64,000 nt of DNA from assembly GCF_900102745.1 (NCBI RefSeq), contig NZ_FMZF01000004.1, forward strand, positions 248,001-312,000. Reading direction: 5' to 3'. The position numbers and the translations under genes were made by a program. The notes under the pieces were generated by a model. That model was not told where the DNA came from, made no database searches, and saw only the letters and a list, made by a program, of their open reading frames with translations. Shown here in pieces: positions 28,260 to 36,577 of this stretch (positions are counted from its first letter, which is position 1; every line of letters starts with the position of its first letter). This DNA comes from Geodermatophilus telluris. Lineage in GTDB: Bacteria; Actinomycetota; Actinomycetes; Mycobacteriales; Geodermatophilaceae.

Positions 28260-29357
28260 ATGGACCGACCGGCGGCGCAGGTCCCGCCCACCATCGCCGA
28301 GGTGGCCCGGGCCGCCGGCGTGGCCAAGGCGACCGCCGGTCGGGTGCTGGGCGGCTACGGCTCACCCAGTCCCGAGCTGCAGGCCCGGGTGCGGGCAGCG
28401 GCGGAGGCCCTGGGCTACCGACCGAACATGCTCGCCCGCTCCATGTCCACGGGCGTCACCAAGACCATCGGGGTGGTGGTGGCCGACATCAGCAACCCGT
28501 TCTTCGCCGGCCTGGTACGCGGCATCGCCGACGCGGGGCGCGCGGCGGGCTACGACACGGTGCTCGTCAACACCGACGAGCGCGTCGATCGGGAGCGGGC
28601 TGCCGTCGAGGTCCTGGTGGGCAAGCAGGTGGACGGGTTGATCATCGCTTCGGCCGCCGGCGCACCGGCTCCGGCACCCCACCTGCGGGCGGCGATCAGC
28701 CGCGGCACACCGGTCGTCGGCGTCGACCGCGACCTCCCGGACCTGGACGCCGACGTCTTCGTCATCGACAACCGCGAGATCACCCGGCACGCCGTCGATC
28801 ACTTGATCGACGCCGGGCACCGCCGCATCGCCTACGCGTGGGGGCCGCCGCACCCCGGGCAGGTCCGCAGCCGCGAGGAGCTGCTGGGCGCGGCCGGCGC
28901 GGACCTGTCCACCGGAGCCGCCCGCCTGCGCGGCTACGTCGACGCCCTCGACGCAGCGGGCATCGACCTCGACCCCCGCCTGGTCACCACCGGGGTGGAG
29001 ACCGTCGAGGGGACCGAGGAGGCCCTGCGCGTCATGCTCGGCTCGGCCCGTCCGCCCAGTGCGGTGTTCGCGACCGAGACGGACGCGCTGCTGGGCGCCC
29101 TGCGCGCCCTGCAGGCCGCCGGGCTGCGCTGCCCCGAGGACGTCTCGCTCGTCGGCTTCGACGACAGTCCCTGGACCGCGGTCGTCGAGCCCCCCATCAC
29201 CGTGGTGCAGCAGCCCGTCCAGCAGCTGGGCGAGGCCGCGGCCCGCCGGCTCATCCAGCGGATCGACGGGTTCGACGCAGCGGCCGAGAGGACCGTCCTG
29301 AGCGCGCGGCTGGTGTCGCGGTCCTCGGTGCGCGGGCCGCGAACACAGCCCGCCTGA
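28260..29357 (+). CDS. LacI-family transcriptional regulator of the fructosamine operon
   Basis: This 365-residue protein has an N-terminal HTH (TIAEVARAAGVAKATAGRVL, about residues 11-30), the hinge LGYRPNMLARSMSTG and a periplasmic-binding-protein-like effector domain (IGVVVADISNPFF). It lies 30 bases after the amidohydrolase gene and is probably co-transcribed. The two central-CG palindromes before frlB are its most likely operators. The inducer would be a sugar phosphate or Amadori compound. Confidence 0.88.
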   Translation: MDRPAAQVPPTIAEVARAAGVAKATAGRVLGGYGSPSPELQARVRAAAEALGYRPNMLARSMSTGVTKTIGVVVADISNPFFAGLVRGIADAGRAAGYDTVLVNTDERVDRERAAVEVLVGKQVDGLIIASAAGAPAPAPHLRAAISRGTPVVGVDRDLPDLDADVFVIDNREITRHAVDHLIDAGHRRIAYAWGPPHPGQVRSREELLGAAGADLSTGAARLRGYVDALDAAGIDLDPRLVTTGVETVEGTEEALRVMLGSARPPSAVFATETDALLGALRALQAAGLRCPEDVSLVGFDDSPWTAVVEPPITVVQQPVQQLGEAAARRLIQRIDGFDAAAERTVLSARLVSRSSVRGPRTQPA

Positions 29358-29764
29358 TATTTGGTCGCCTGACCAACTCGGTGTGATCGACCACGCCGGC
29401 CGGTCCTCCCGGGTTGCCGCAGACCGGCTCGGCCACGCCGATACCGATGGCCGCCGACGTCGTGCTTCCGGCGCAACATCGCGAGCACGGGCGCGGTCTA
29501 CACGACTGGGGCGCGTTGCCGGAGACAACGATCCAGGACTGCAGCCGCCGATGGGGGTGACGTCCCACGAGTGGTGGGTCCGTCGAGACTCCGCCGACCC
29601 CTGGAGGAGGCCCATCAGGTGCCGGCTGCCCGCCGGCGATCCGGCGCGCCTGCCTGCCCGGACGCTATGTCACCAAGTGACTTGTAAGTGCCCATTGACA
29701 GTGGTCCAGGTCACGCTGTTTCGTATGGCGCGACGGAAGCGCCCTGCGAAACGAGAGGTGTCTC
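29358..29764 (+). promoter_or_regulatory. Upstream region of the BCCT transporter gene
   Basis: No gene is visible in these 407 bases. GTCAC-CAA-GTGAC (29669-29681), overlapping CAAGT-G-ACTTG, is an inverted repeat followed by a consensus -35 box TTGACA at 29695-29700, about 65 bases before the BCCT start. This is the likeliest promoter and operator. The first 300 bases show nothing recognisable. Confidence 0.4.
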
Positions 29765-31540
29765 ATGAGCCCCGACGGCACCGAACACCCGAAGCGCACC
29801 CGAGCCGCCGACGGCGACATGGCGGTCGAGGAGACGGTCGTCGTCCAGCACTTCGTCCACGCCGCGCCCGATGACGACCGGACGCACCCGCGGGCCGCCG
29901 ACGTCGACCAGCCGGTCGACCGGACCGTCTTCATCGCCGGCCTCGCCCTGACCCTGGCGTTCGTGCTGTGGGGTGTCCTCTCGCCGACTTCGTTGGCCAC
30001 CGCGGCCTCGACCGTCCTGGCGAAGATGATCGACGCCACCGGCTGGGTGTACGTCCTCGTGACCGCCGGCTTCGTCGCGCTCATGCTGCTGCTCGCCCTC
30101 TCGCGCTACGGGCGGATCCGACTGGGCCGCGACGACGAGCGCCCGGAGTTCAGCACCGTCTCCTGGATCTCCATGATGTTCGCCACCGGCATGGGCATCG
30201 GGCTGATCTTCTGGGGCGTCGCCGAGCCGCTGTCGCACCTGCTCACCCCGCCGCTGGACCTCGCCGAGCCCTCGACGCCGGAGTCGGCCGAGCTCGGCCT
30301 GGAGTACACGATCTTCCACTGGGGACTGCACCCGTGGGCGCTGTACGGCGTCGTCGGGCTGGCCCTGGCCTATGCCACGTTCCGCAAGGGCTTGCCCAAC
30401 CTGCTCAGCTCCATCGTGTTCCCGCGGAAGGACCCCTCCCACCCTGCCCGCCGGGCCGTCGACATCTTCGGGCTGTTCATCACCACGTTCGGGGCGGCCA
30501 CGTCCCTGGGACTGGGCGCCCTGCAGATCAACAGCGGGCTGACGCGGGTCTTCGACGCCCCTCAGAGCAACACCGTCTGCATCGTGGTGATCGTGGTGCT
30601 GACCGCCCTGTTCGTTCTCTCCGCGGTGAGCGGGACCGAGCGGGGCGTCAAGTGGATGGCGAACATCAACGCCGGGCTGGCCGTCGGGGTGCTGGTCTTC
30701 GTGTTCGCCTTCGGGCCCACGATCTTCCTGCTGAACACCTTCGTCGAGTCCTTCGGCGGCTACCTGGCCCAGTTCGTGCCCATGTCGTTCCGGACCGGCG
30801 CCGCCGGTGGCCGCGAGTGGCTCGCCGGCTGGACGATCTTCTACTGGGCGTGGTGGATGTCGTGGGCGCCGTTCGTGGGCACCTTCATGGCCCGGATCTC
30901 CCGGGGTCGGACCATCCGCGAGTTCGTGATCTGCGTGTTGATCGTCCCGACCCTCGTCAGCACCGTCTGGTTCGTGGTGATGGGTGGGACCGCCATCCGG
31001 TTCCAGCTGACCGGGGTCACCGACATGGCCGGCTCGCTGGCCACGGGTGTCGAGAACACCCTGTTCACGATGCTCGACGCGATGCCGTTCTCGACCCTCA
31101 CCGCGGTGCTCGTCGTCGTCTTGATCCTGCTGTTCTACGTCGCCGGCGCCGACGCGGCATCCCTGGTGCTCGGGATGCTCTCCCAGGGCGGGTCGCTCCA
31201 CCCCCGGACCTGGCTGGTGGTGACGTGGGGATCGATGATCGGCGCGGTCGCGATCGCTCTGCTGCTCGCCGGAGGGCTGGATGCGATCCAGACCACGGTC
31301 ATCGTGTTCGGCGTCCCGTTCCTGATCGTCATGCTCGGTGTCTGTTACAGCCTGCTCAAGCAGCTGCGCAGTGAGCCGGTGGTCAGCACGGTCCCGCCTG
31401 GCGTCCGCACGGTGGTCGCGGAGATGCGACCAGGCACGGTCCAGCAGCCGGGACCTGCCCAGCAACGCGCCCCCGGCGGTCACGAGAACGGCGCGACCGC
31501 TCACGCCCGCGAGCCGAGACAGCCTCAGCAGTCAAGCTGA
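29765..31540 (+). CDS. BCCT-family betaine/carnitine/choline transporter
   Basis: This 591-residue protein has 12 transmembrane helices and an extended, charged cytosolic N-terminus and C-terminal tail, as in osmosensing BetP. The substrate box is clear in WTIFYWAWWMSWAPFVGTF, with the Trp-rich motif that binds trimethylammonium groups, followed by ARISRGRTIREF. It imports glycine betaine, proline betaine or DMSP with Na+ or H+. ATG 29765 follows GAGAGGTGTC. The neighbouring betaine-catabolic genes make nutrient uptake as likely as osmoprotection. Confidence 0.92.
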   Translation: MSPDGTEHPKRTRAADGDMAVEETVVVQHFVHAAPDDDRTHPRAADVDQPVDRTVFIAGLALTLAFVLWGVLSPTSLATAASTVLAKMIDATGWVYVLVTAGFVALMLLLALSRYGRIRLGRDDERPEFSTVSWISMMFATGMGIGLIFWGVAEPLSHLLTPPLDLAEPSTPESAELGLEYTIFHWGLHPWALYGVVGLALAYATFRKGLPNLLSSIVFPRKDPSHPARRAVDIFGLFITTFGAATSLGLGALQINSGLTRVFDAPQSNTVCIVVIVVLTALFVLSAVSGTERGVKWMANINAGLAVGVLVFVFAFGPTIFLLNTFVESFGGYLAQFVPMSFRTGAAGGREWLAGWTIFYWAWWMSWAPFVGTFMARISRGRTIREFVICVLIVPTLVSTVWFVVMGGTAIRFQLTGVTDMAGSLATGVENTLFTMLDAMPFSTLTAVLVVVLILLFYVAGADAASLVLGMLSQGGSLHPRTWLVVTWGSMIGAVAIALLLAGGLDAIQTTVIVFGVPFLIVMLGVCYSLLKQLRSEPVVSTVPPGVRTVVAEMRPGTVQQPGPAQQRAPGGHENGATAHAREPRQPQQSS

Positions 31541-31574
31541 CCTGCTGCTGCCACCACTGCGGGCGCGTCGAGGG

Positions 31575-31663
31575 CCAGCGACCGTGCTCGCCTGCAGATG
31601 GGCACGCAACACCAGGGCGGGGTCCTGCCGCGTGAGATCGCCCAGGACAAGCGGCTCACCTAG
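31575..31663 (+). pseudogene. Ferredoxin-reductase C-terminal scrap resembling the GbcB-like protein
   Basis: Positions 31598-31663 read MGTQHQGGVLPREIAQDKRL, which parallels VDMQHNGGIRPREIAQNKVL in the intact ferredoxin reductase at 58572-59753, then stops. Upstream codons are no longer alignable. This looks like the remains of a second betaine-demethylase reductase gene next to the BCCT carrier. Confidence 0.45.
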
Positions 31664-31815
31664 GACCTGCCCTGGGAGTCTTCGCGGAGCCACGAAACGG
31701 CGACGCGACGATCAGCAGGGCGCGGATCTGGCATAGCGGGTGGCCGTGGCGCGGGACTCATCGAGTCGACTCGGGTCCGAGTCCGCTAGCTCGTCTCACC
31801 TGCAGCTCGCGCCGA

Positions 31816-32228
31816 TCATCTGTCGTCCAAGAAGCGGTACACCACATCGTCGATCGAGTCGGTTGCGAACGCGTAGACGAACCGGAGAGGACCGTCGCCG
31901 GTGTTGCGGGTGCCGCGCTCGGCGTTGCCGGGGATGAACACAGCCGATCCGGGCGTCACCGGGGCGCTCGTCGCCGTCCAAGACGACGGACTCCCCTTCC
32001 CTCGACGACGTTGTAGACCTCGGCTTGGGTGTGCCGGTGAGGTCCCAGCCAGTCGGTGGGCGGCAGCTCGGTGAAACCGGTGTACAGCGAGGACGTCGGC
32101 GTCCGATCAGCGCTGAACAGCACCCGGAAGGAGATGTCCCACGCACCGGGTTCTCCCGCGCCTCGGGCGTGACGTCGTCGGTGTCGCGGACCTGTGGCTG
32201 CATCTCGTCTGCTCGGGGTCTCGGTCAT
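31816..32228 (-). pseudogene. Cupin-domain protein, frameshifted
   Basis: The minus-strand ATG 32228 begins METHETPSRRD-like sequence (MTETPSRRDAATG) and runs into a cupin strand GFTELPPTDWLGPHRHTQAE with metal-type His residues and VYNVVEG. A shift near 32000 and another near 31965 lead to VTPGSAVFIPGNAERGTRNT and the end VVYRFLDDR, stop at 31818-31816. The full span is not divisible by three. The intact family is about 135 residues, small metal-binding beta-barrels. It was broken beside an IS remnant. Confidence 0.6.
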
Positions 32229-32349
32229 AGGGAGTTCCCGCGACTCGTGCGCGGAGCCGGAGCACCGCACATCTTGCTGGTCGGTCCGCCCCGGGAGTGG
32301 CGGAATTGCCTCCCCGTCGACCGCTGGGGCCTCGACTGGTGCACTGCAG

Positions 32350-32371
32350 CCCCCCCCCCCCCCCCCCCCCC
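32350..32371. repeat. Homopolymer tract of 22 C
   Basis: The plus strand carries 22 consecutive C residues. No other mononucleotide run in the window comes close. It sits exactly where the transposase remnant on the minus strand loses its frame, upstream of the cupin pseudogene. It could be a slippage hotspot, a deletion scar or an assembly artefact. Confidence 0.85.
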
Positions 32372-32545
32372 TGCGGGCGCCGGCGGCGTGCTGGTGCGCC
32401 CGGACGCGGGAGGAGTCCACGCTGATCCTCCACTCCACCGCGCCGACCGCGTCGTCCTCGACGACCACGTGTTCGAGGAGGCGATCCCAGGTGCCATCGG
32501 CGGTCGACTTGCGCAGCCGCTCGTGCGCGGCGGCAGCCGGTCGCC
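32372..32545 (-). mobile_element. IS5-family (IS427-like) DDE transposase remnant
   Basis: Minus-strand sequence from about 32545 reads HERLRKSTADGTWDRLLEHV then VVEDDAVGAVEWRISVDSSR and VRAHQHAAGAR, the region around the first catalytic Asp of IS5/IS427-type transposases. It then runs into the 22-base homopolymer, after which no transposase sequence continues. No terminal inverted repeats or target duplication are visible, so this is a dead internal fragment. Confidence 0.65.
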
Positions 32546-32590
32546 GGCCGCGGCAACAGGTCGTCGCGCGACGGGCTCCGCACCACCTCG

Positions 32591-33373
32591 TCAGCCGAGC
32601 TTGGGATGGCCGTGGCGCTGGGAGATCTCGTCAGCCGTCGCGATCACGTGTTTGGCCAGGTTGGGGATCGTGTCCTCGTTGACCCTGAACGTCGGCCCGG
32701 AGACGGTGACGGCGGCGATCACACTGCCGTCGATGGAGCGGATTGGAGCTGCGATGGCGGCCAGGCCCATCTCGTGCTCCTCGCTCGTGGAGGCAAAGCC
32801 CCGGTCCCGCACGAGCTCGAGCTGCTTCCTGAGGACGATGGGGTCCACCACGGTGTGGGGGGTGAATCTCTCCAGGTCCTCGGCGAGCACGGCGTCCAGC
32901 TGGTCGGGCGGCATGTGTGCGAGGAACACCTTGCCGGCCGAGGTCGCGTGCACGGGGCTGCGCTGCCCCACCCAGTTCACGGTTGTCACTGCCGCGGCGC
33001 CGATCACCTGGTCGACGCTGACGACCCACCGACCGTCGCGCACCGCCACGTTGACCGTCTCACGCACGGTCTCGGCGAGTTCCCGACAGAGCGGGAGACC
33101 GACCAGGGAGAGGTCGCCGGTCTTCGTCACCCCCGCAGCCAGCTGCACCACCCCGTAGCCGAGCTGGTACCTGCCGCGCTCGGCGTTCTGCTCGACCAAG
33201 CCGCGCGCGTCGAGGGTGGCGAGCAGGCGGAACGCGGTCGACTTGTGCAGGCCCAGTTCGCCGGCGATGTCCGTGACACTGGCGGTGCCATGGCGTGCGA
33301 GTACCTGCAGGATCGATATCGCCCGATCCACGGACTGGACCGCGTTGTCCCGCGTGGTGCGACTGTCTTGCAT
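32591..33373 (-). CDS. IclR-family transcriptional regulator
   Basis: This 260-residue protein has an N-terminal winged HTH (ILQVLARHGTASVTDIAGEL then GLHKSTAFRLLATLD) and the C-terminal IclR effector domain (SPVHATSAGKVFLAHMP). ATG 33373 gives the usual length; the longer frame adds a Trp/Ser-rich piece without homology. In catabolic clusters these proteins control pathway genes in response to small acids. The gene faces the decayed cupin/IS area and has no obvious intact target next to it, so its regulon may be the betaine-proline island. Confidence 0.87.
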   Translation of the reverse strand: MQDSRTTRDNAVQSVDRAISILQVLARHGTASVTDIAGELGLHKSTAFRLLATLDARGLVEQNAERGRYQLGYGVVQLAAGVTKTGDLSLVGLPLCRELAETVRETVNVAVRDGRWVVSVDQVIGAAAVTTVNWVGQRSPVHATSAGKVFLAHMPPDQLDAVLAEDLERFTPHTVVDPIVLRKQLELVRDRGFASTSEEHEMGLAAIAAPIRSIDGSVIAAVTVSGPTFRVNEDTIPNLAKHVIATADEISQRHGHPKLG

Positions 33374-33743
33374 GGCGGGAACGTAGTCGTAGCAGGACTG
33401 TCGAGACCACCAGCTGCTGCGGATGTGCGACACGACCGCAGTGGCCGTAGCCTCACCGCCCGCGTTCTGACGCCCGGGCGCGGGGCTCCGCGCGGGCGAA
33501 GGTCGGCCATCGGGCGGTGCAGCTCACTGTTGAGCCCGCCGACCAGTGCTGCACATCGGCCAGCAGGTCATCGCAGCGCCTCCACACCAGTTGCTACCAG
33601 CCTCCCGTCGATCCCAGCAGCGACACGCACACGTGCCGTTGCCCGGATCAGCGGGTCAATGGCAGTGTCCCCCTGGCGCTCCGACAGCTGGACGGGTCGC
33701 CTGCGGGCGCACGTGACCCGTGGGAGCGCAGTGGCGTCGCCCC
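33374..33743. other. Intergenic stretch without a recognised gene
   Basis: About 370 bases separate the IclR gene and the MOSC gene. A minus-strand frame around 33710-33568 reads DPLIRATARVRVAAGIDGR and stops, which is protein-like but has no start or family match. Otherwise the sequence shows only short frames. Confidence 0.35.
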
Positions 33744-34532
33744 TCACTCGTCGGGGACGACCCGCAGGTCGTCCCCGACGGCGATCGCGCCCGGCTCGAG
33801 CACGTCGCAGTAGACACCGAAGGTCGCACCGACCCCGAGCACGGAGTCGCGGCGGCCACGGTAGGACGTGATCAGGCGAAGCGTCTGGAGGTCGACCAGA
33901 CCGGAGCCGGGGTTGCGGGTTGTGGCGGCGCAGCGCTTCACCGGGCCACCGACGCGCAGGACCGCGCTGCCGACCTGCAGGACCTTGCCAACCCACGAGT
34001 CCTCGGCGTGCGGCTCGCCGCCCGAGAACTCGATCAGCATCCGGAAGCGCCGCGCGTCGACCTCGGTGAGGCCAGCCCGGCGCGCCAGCTCGTCGATCGA
34101 ACTCGCCCCGAGGATGGTCGCAGGGCGCACGTCGTAGGCGGCACCCCGCGCTCGGATCAAGCGGACCGGCTTCTTCAGGACGTCGGAGAAGAAGGTGTTC
34201 CACTGTGCGCCTGCGACGAGGTCGGAGGTGACCGTGCGCAGGCCCCACATGTCGGTGTCGATCGAGCCCGCGGTGTCGACGATCCCGGTGCACACCACCT
34301 CTCCGCCACGGGTGACCGCGAGGCGGTGGTCCTCGCCGTCGTATTCGGCCGCGAGTGCACAGAGGTCCGCGTTGGCCGTGAGGCTCTGGATCTTCCCCGT
34401 GTCGTCGACGAGGTAGAACATCCGGTCGCCGACGGCGCCATGCGACGTCAGCTCGATCGAGTGGGGATGGTGCAGCGCGAGACCCTTGACCGGGGTCGTC
34501 GACAGACGAGCGACGCGCAACGCGGCCGGCAT
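33744..34532 (-). CDS. MOSC-domain protein with MOSC N-terminal beta-barrel
   Basis: This 262-residue protein has an N-terminal MOSC_N domain (LSTTPVKGLALHHPHSIELT) and a C-terminal MOSC domain with the conserved Cys in VKRCAATTRNP near residue 201. This is the mARC/YcbX/YiiM arrangement, in which molybdenum cofactor is bound through the Cys and N-hydroxylated compounds are reduced. ATG 34532 fits the family length. It lies directly downstream of the proVWX terminator on the same strand and is probably a separate unit. Confidence 0.85.
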   Translation of the reverse strand: MPAALRVARLSTTPVKGLALHHPHSIELTSHGAVGDRMFYLVDDTGKIQSLTANADLCALAAEYDGEDHRLAVTRGGEVVCTGIVDTAGSIDTDMWGLRTVTSDLVAGAQWNTFFSDVLKKPVRLIRARGAAYDVRPATILGASSIDELARRAGLTEVDARRFRMLIEFSGGEPHAEDSWVGKVLQVGSAVLRVGGPVKRCAATTRNPGSGLVDLQTLRLITSYRGRRDSVLGVGATFGVYCDVLEPGAIAVGDDLRVVPDE

Positions 34533-34602
34533 GCGAGGCCCCCATCCGTGGTGGGCTCTTGGACGGTGAGGAATGGGCGGTGAGGAACGGGTGGTGCGGA
34601 GG

Positions 34603-34645
34603 ACGGCGCAGCGCCCCGCCTCCGGGAGACGGGGCGCTGCGCCGT
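34603..34645 (-). terminator. Strong terminator of the proVWX operon
   Basis: ACGGCGCAGCGCCCCG (34603-34618) and CGGGGCGCTGCGCCGT (34630-34645) form a perfect 16-bp stem with an 11-base loop, 6 bases after the proX stop on the minus strand. It is the strongest hairpin noted in the window. Confidence 0.75.
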
Positions 34646-34651
34646 GGTGCG

Positions 34652-35569
34652 TCAGCCCTGGAGGTGGCTGGCGAGGGTGGTGGCGTAGTCGGGGTTCTCC
34701 TCGAGCCACGCGGCGACGGCCTTGGCCTCCTCGCCCTCGCCGAAGTCGTTCACGACCATGTTCTCCAGGCTGCCGAACTCCTCGTCGGTGAGCGTGAAGT
34801 TCTCCAGCATGGCCGCGACCTCCGGCTGGTCCTCGGTGAAGCCCTCCCGCGCGAGGACGTGCAGGTTCTCCGGCTCGCCGTAGGCGCCCTCGGGGTCCTC
34901 GAGGGCCTTGATCGGATAGGCCAGGTTCGCCCAGAACGGCTTCCACATGGTGACCACGATCGGCTCCTGGGCCTCGGTGGCGTTCTGCAGCTCGGTGAGC
35001 ATGGCGGCGGTCGAGGACAGTTGCAGGTCAAAACCGTCGTCGAGTCCGTAGGCCGGGATGACGCTGTCCCTGGTCATCTCGGTGAGCCCTGCGCCCGGCT
35101 CGATGCCGACGATCCGGCCGCCGAACTCGTCGGCGCGGGTGGGGAGTTCGTCGATGGAGGTGATGTCGACGTAGTCGGGCACGGCGAGGAAGGAGGTCGC
35201 CCCCTCGTAGTAGACGCCGAGGTCCTCGAGGTTCTCGCCGTACTCGTCCATGTAGGACTTGTGCGTCCGCTCCAGCCAGGAGGACGACAGGACGTCGATG
35301 TCCCCGTTGGCCAGTGCCGTGTACATCGGCGCGTTGTCGCTGAGCTCGGTGACCTCGACGGTGTAGCCGTTGTCCTCCAGGACGTCCTTCAGCAGGTACG
35401 TCGTGGCGGTCTCGTCGGTCCAGCCGGGGATGACGCCCATGGTGATGGTCTCGCCACCATCGGCGCTGTCACCGTCGTCGCTGCTGCCTCCGCAGGCGGC
35501 CGTCGTCATGGCGAGCGCCGTCGCGGCCGCGCCGAGCCGGAGCCGGACGGTCAGGTGTCGCTGGGTCAT
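34652..35569 (-). CDS. proX: Glycine betaine/proline-type ABC transporter substrate-binding lipoprotein
   Basis: This 305-residue protein begins with a lipoprotein signal ending in a TTAAC lipobox, followed by an acidic Ser/Gly linker. The mature part is an OpuAC/ProX binding protein (ITMGVIPGWTDETATTYLL, SSSWLERTHKSYMDEY) whose Trp/Tyr residues would form the aromatic cage for a quaternary ammonium or dimethylsulfonium solute. It is the third gene of a minus-strand operon with ATPase and permease and is followed by a strong hairpin. Confidence 0.93.
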   Translation of the reverse strand: MTQRHLTVRLRLGAAATALAMTTAACGGSSDDGDSADGGETITMGVIPGWTDETATTYLLKDVLEDNGYTVEVTELSDNAPMYTALANGDIDVLSSSWLERTHKSYMDEYGENLEDLGVYYEGATSFLAVPDYVDITSIDELPTRADEFGGRIVGIEPGAGLTEMTRDSVIPAYGLDDGFDLQLSSTAAMLTELQNATEAQEPIVVTMWKPFWANLAYPIKALEDPEGAYGEPENLHVLAREGFTEDQPEVAAMLENFTLTDEEFGSLENMVVNDFGEGEEAKAVAAWLEENPDYATTLASHLQG

Positions 35570-35605
35570 TCACGTTCCTCTCGATAGGGGGGAGCTCGTC
35601 CGGCG

Positions 35606-36577
35606 CTACGCGCCGATCTTGGTGGGAAGCTCGTCCGGTATGGCCGGCTCGTCTCGGGTCGCGTCGTCGACGGGGTCCTCCACGGCGGCGGGCCGCCTCC
35701 CGCGCCGCAGCTTGCGGAGGAGGCTCCCGCCCTTCCCGTGCCCGATGGAGGCGGTGACGCGGTCGAGGTAGATGGCGAGGACGACCACGGACAGTCCCGC
35801 CTCGAACCCGAGGCCGAGGTTCAGAGTCGCGATGGCTGCCGTCACCGCCCCACCGAGGCCCTCGGCTCCCACGAGGCCGGCGATGACGGCCATGGAGAGG
35901 GCCAGCATGATGACCTGGTTGACGCCGGCCATGATCGTCGGCAGAGCCAGCGGCAGCTGCACGCCGAAGAGGGTCTGCCGCGGGGTGAAGCCGAAGGCGT
36001 GCGAGGCCTCGACGACCTCGTGGTCGACGTTGCGGATGCCGAGCTCGGTGAGCCGGACGCCGGGCGGCAGGGCGAAGATGATCGTCGCGATGACGCCGGG
36101 CACGACACCGATGCTGAACAGCGTGACCACCGGCACCAGCCACACGAAGGCCGGCATGGTCTGCATCAGGTCCATGACCGGTCGGAGGACCGCGCTAACC
36201 CGCCTGCTGCTGGCGGCCCAGATGCCCAGCGGGATCGCCACGATCAACGCCCCGAGGGCGGAGACCAGGACCAGGGCCAGCGTCTGCATGGCGGCGTCCC
36301 ACTGCTCCATGCTGATGACCAGCATCAGGCCCACGAGCGAGACGAGTCCCAGTCGCCATCCGCCCAGCAGGAGGCCGAACAGAGCGAAGATCACCGCCAG
36401 GACCACCGGGTCGGGTGCCTGGAGCAGTGCGATGAGACCGTCGACGAGTGAGCCCAGGCCGTCGCTGACCACGTCGAAGAAGGCATCCAGCGCCGTGGTC
36501 AGCCAGTCGAAGAACTGTTCGATCGTGTCGCCGACGGGAACCCGGGGCACCTCGATCGCCAGTGGGGTCGCGCTCAT
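35606..36577 (-). CDS. proW: Glycine betaine/proline-type ABC transporter permease
   Basis: This 323-residue protein has an amphipathic N-terminus and about six transmembrane helices, with the binding-protein-dependent permease loop EASHAFGFTPRQTLFGVQLP typical of ProW/OpuAB. ATG 36577 overlaps the proV stop by four bases, so translation is coupled. It is paired with ProV and ProX for osmolyte uptake. The C-terminal tail after the last helix is charged and Arg-rich (LRRGRRPAAVEDP). Confidence 0.93.
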   Translation of the reverse strand: MSATPLAIEVPRVPVGDTIEQFFDWLTTALDAFFDVVSDGLGSLVDGLIALLQAPDPVVLAVIFALFGLLLGGWRLGLVSLVGLMLVISMEQWDAAMQTLALVLVSALGALIVAIPLGIWAASSRRVSAVLRPVMDLMQTMPAFVWLVPVVTLFSIGVVPGVIATIIFALPPGVRLTELGIRNVDHEVVEASHAFGFTPRQTLFGVQLPLALPTIMAGVNQVIMLALSMAVIAGLVGAEGLGGAVTAAIATLNLGLGFEAGLSVVVLAIYLDRVTASIGHGKGGSLLRKLRRGRRPAAVEDPVDDATRDEPAIPDELPTKIGA

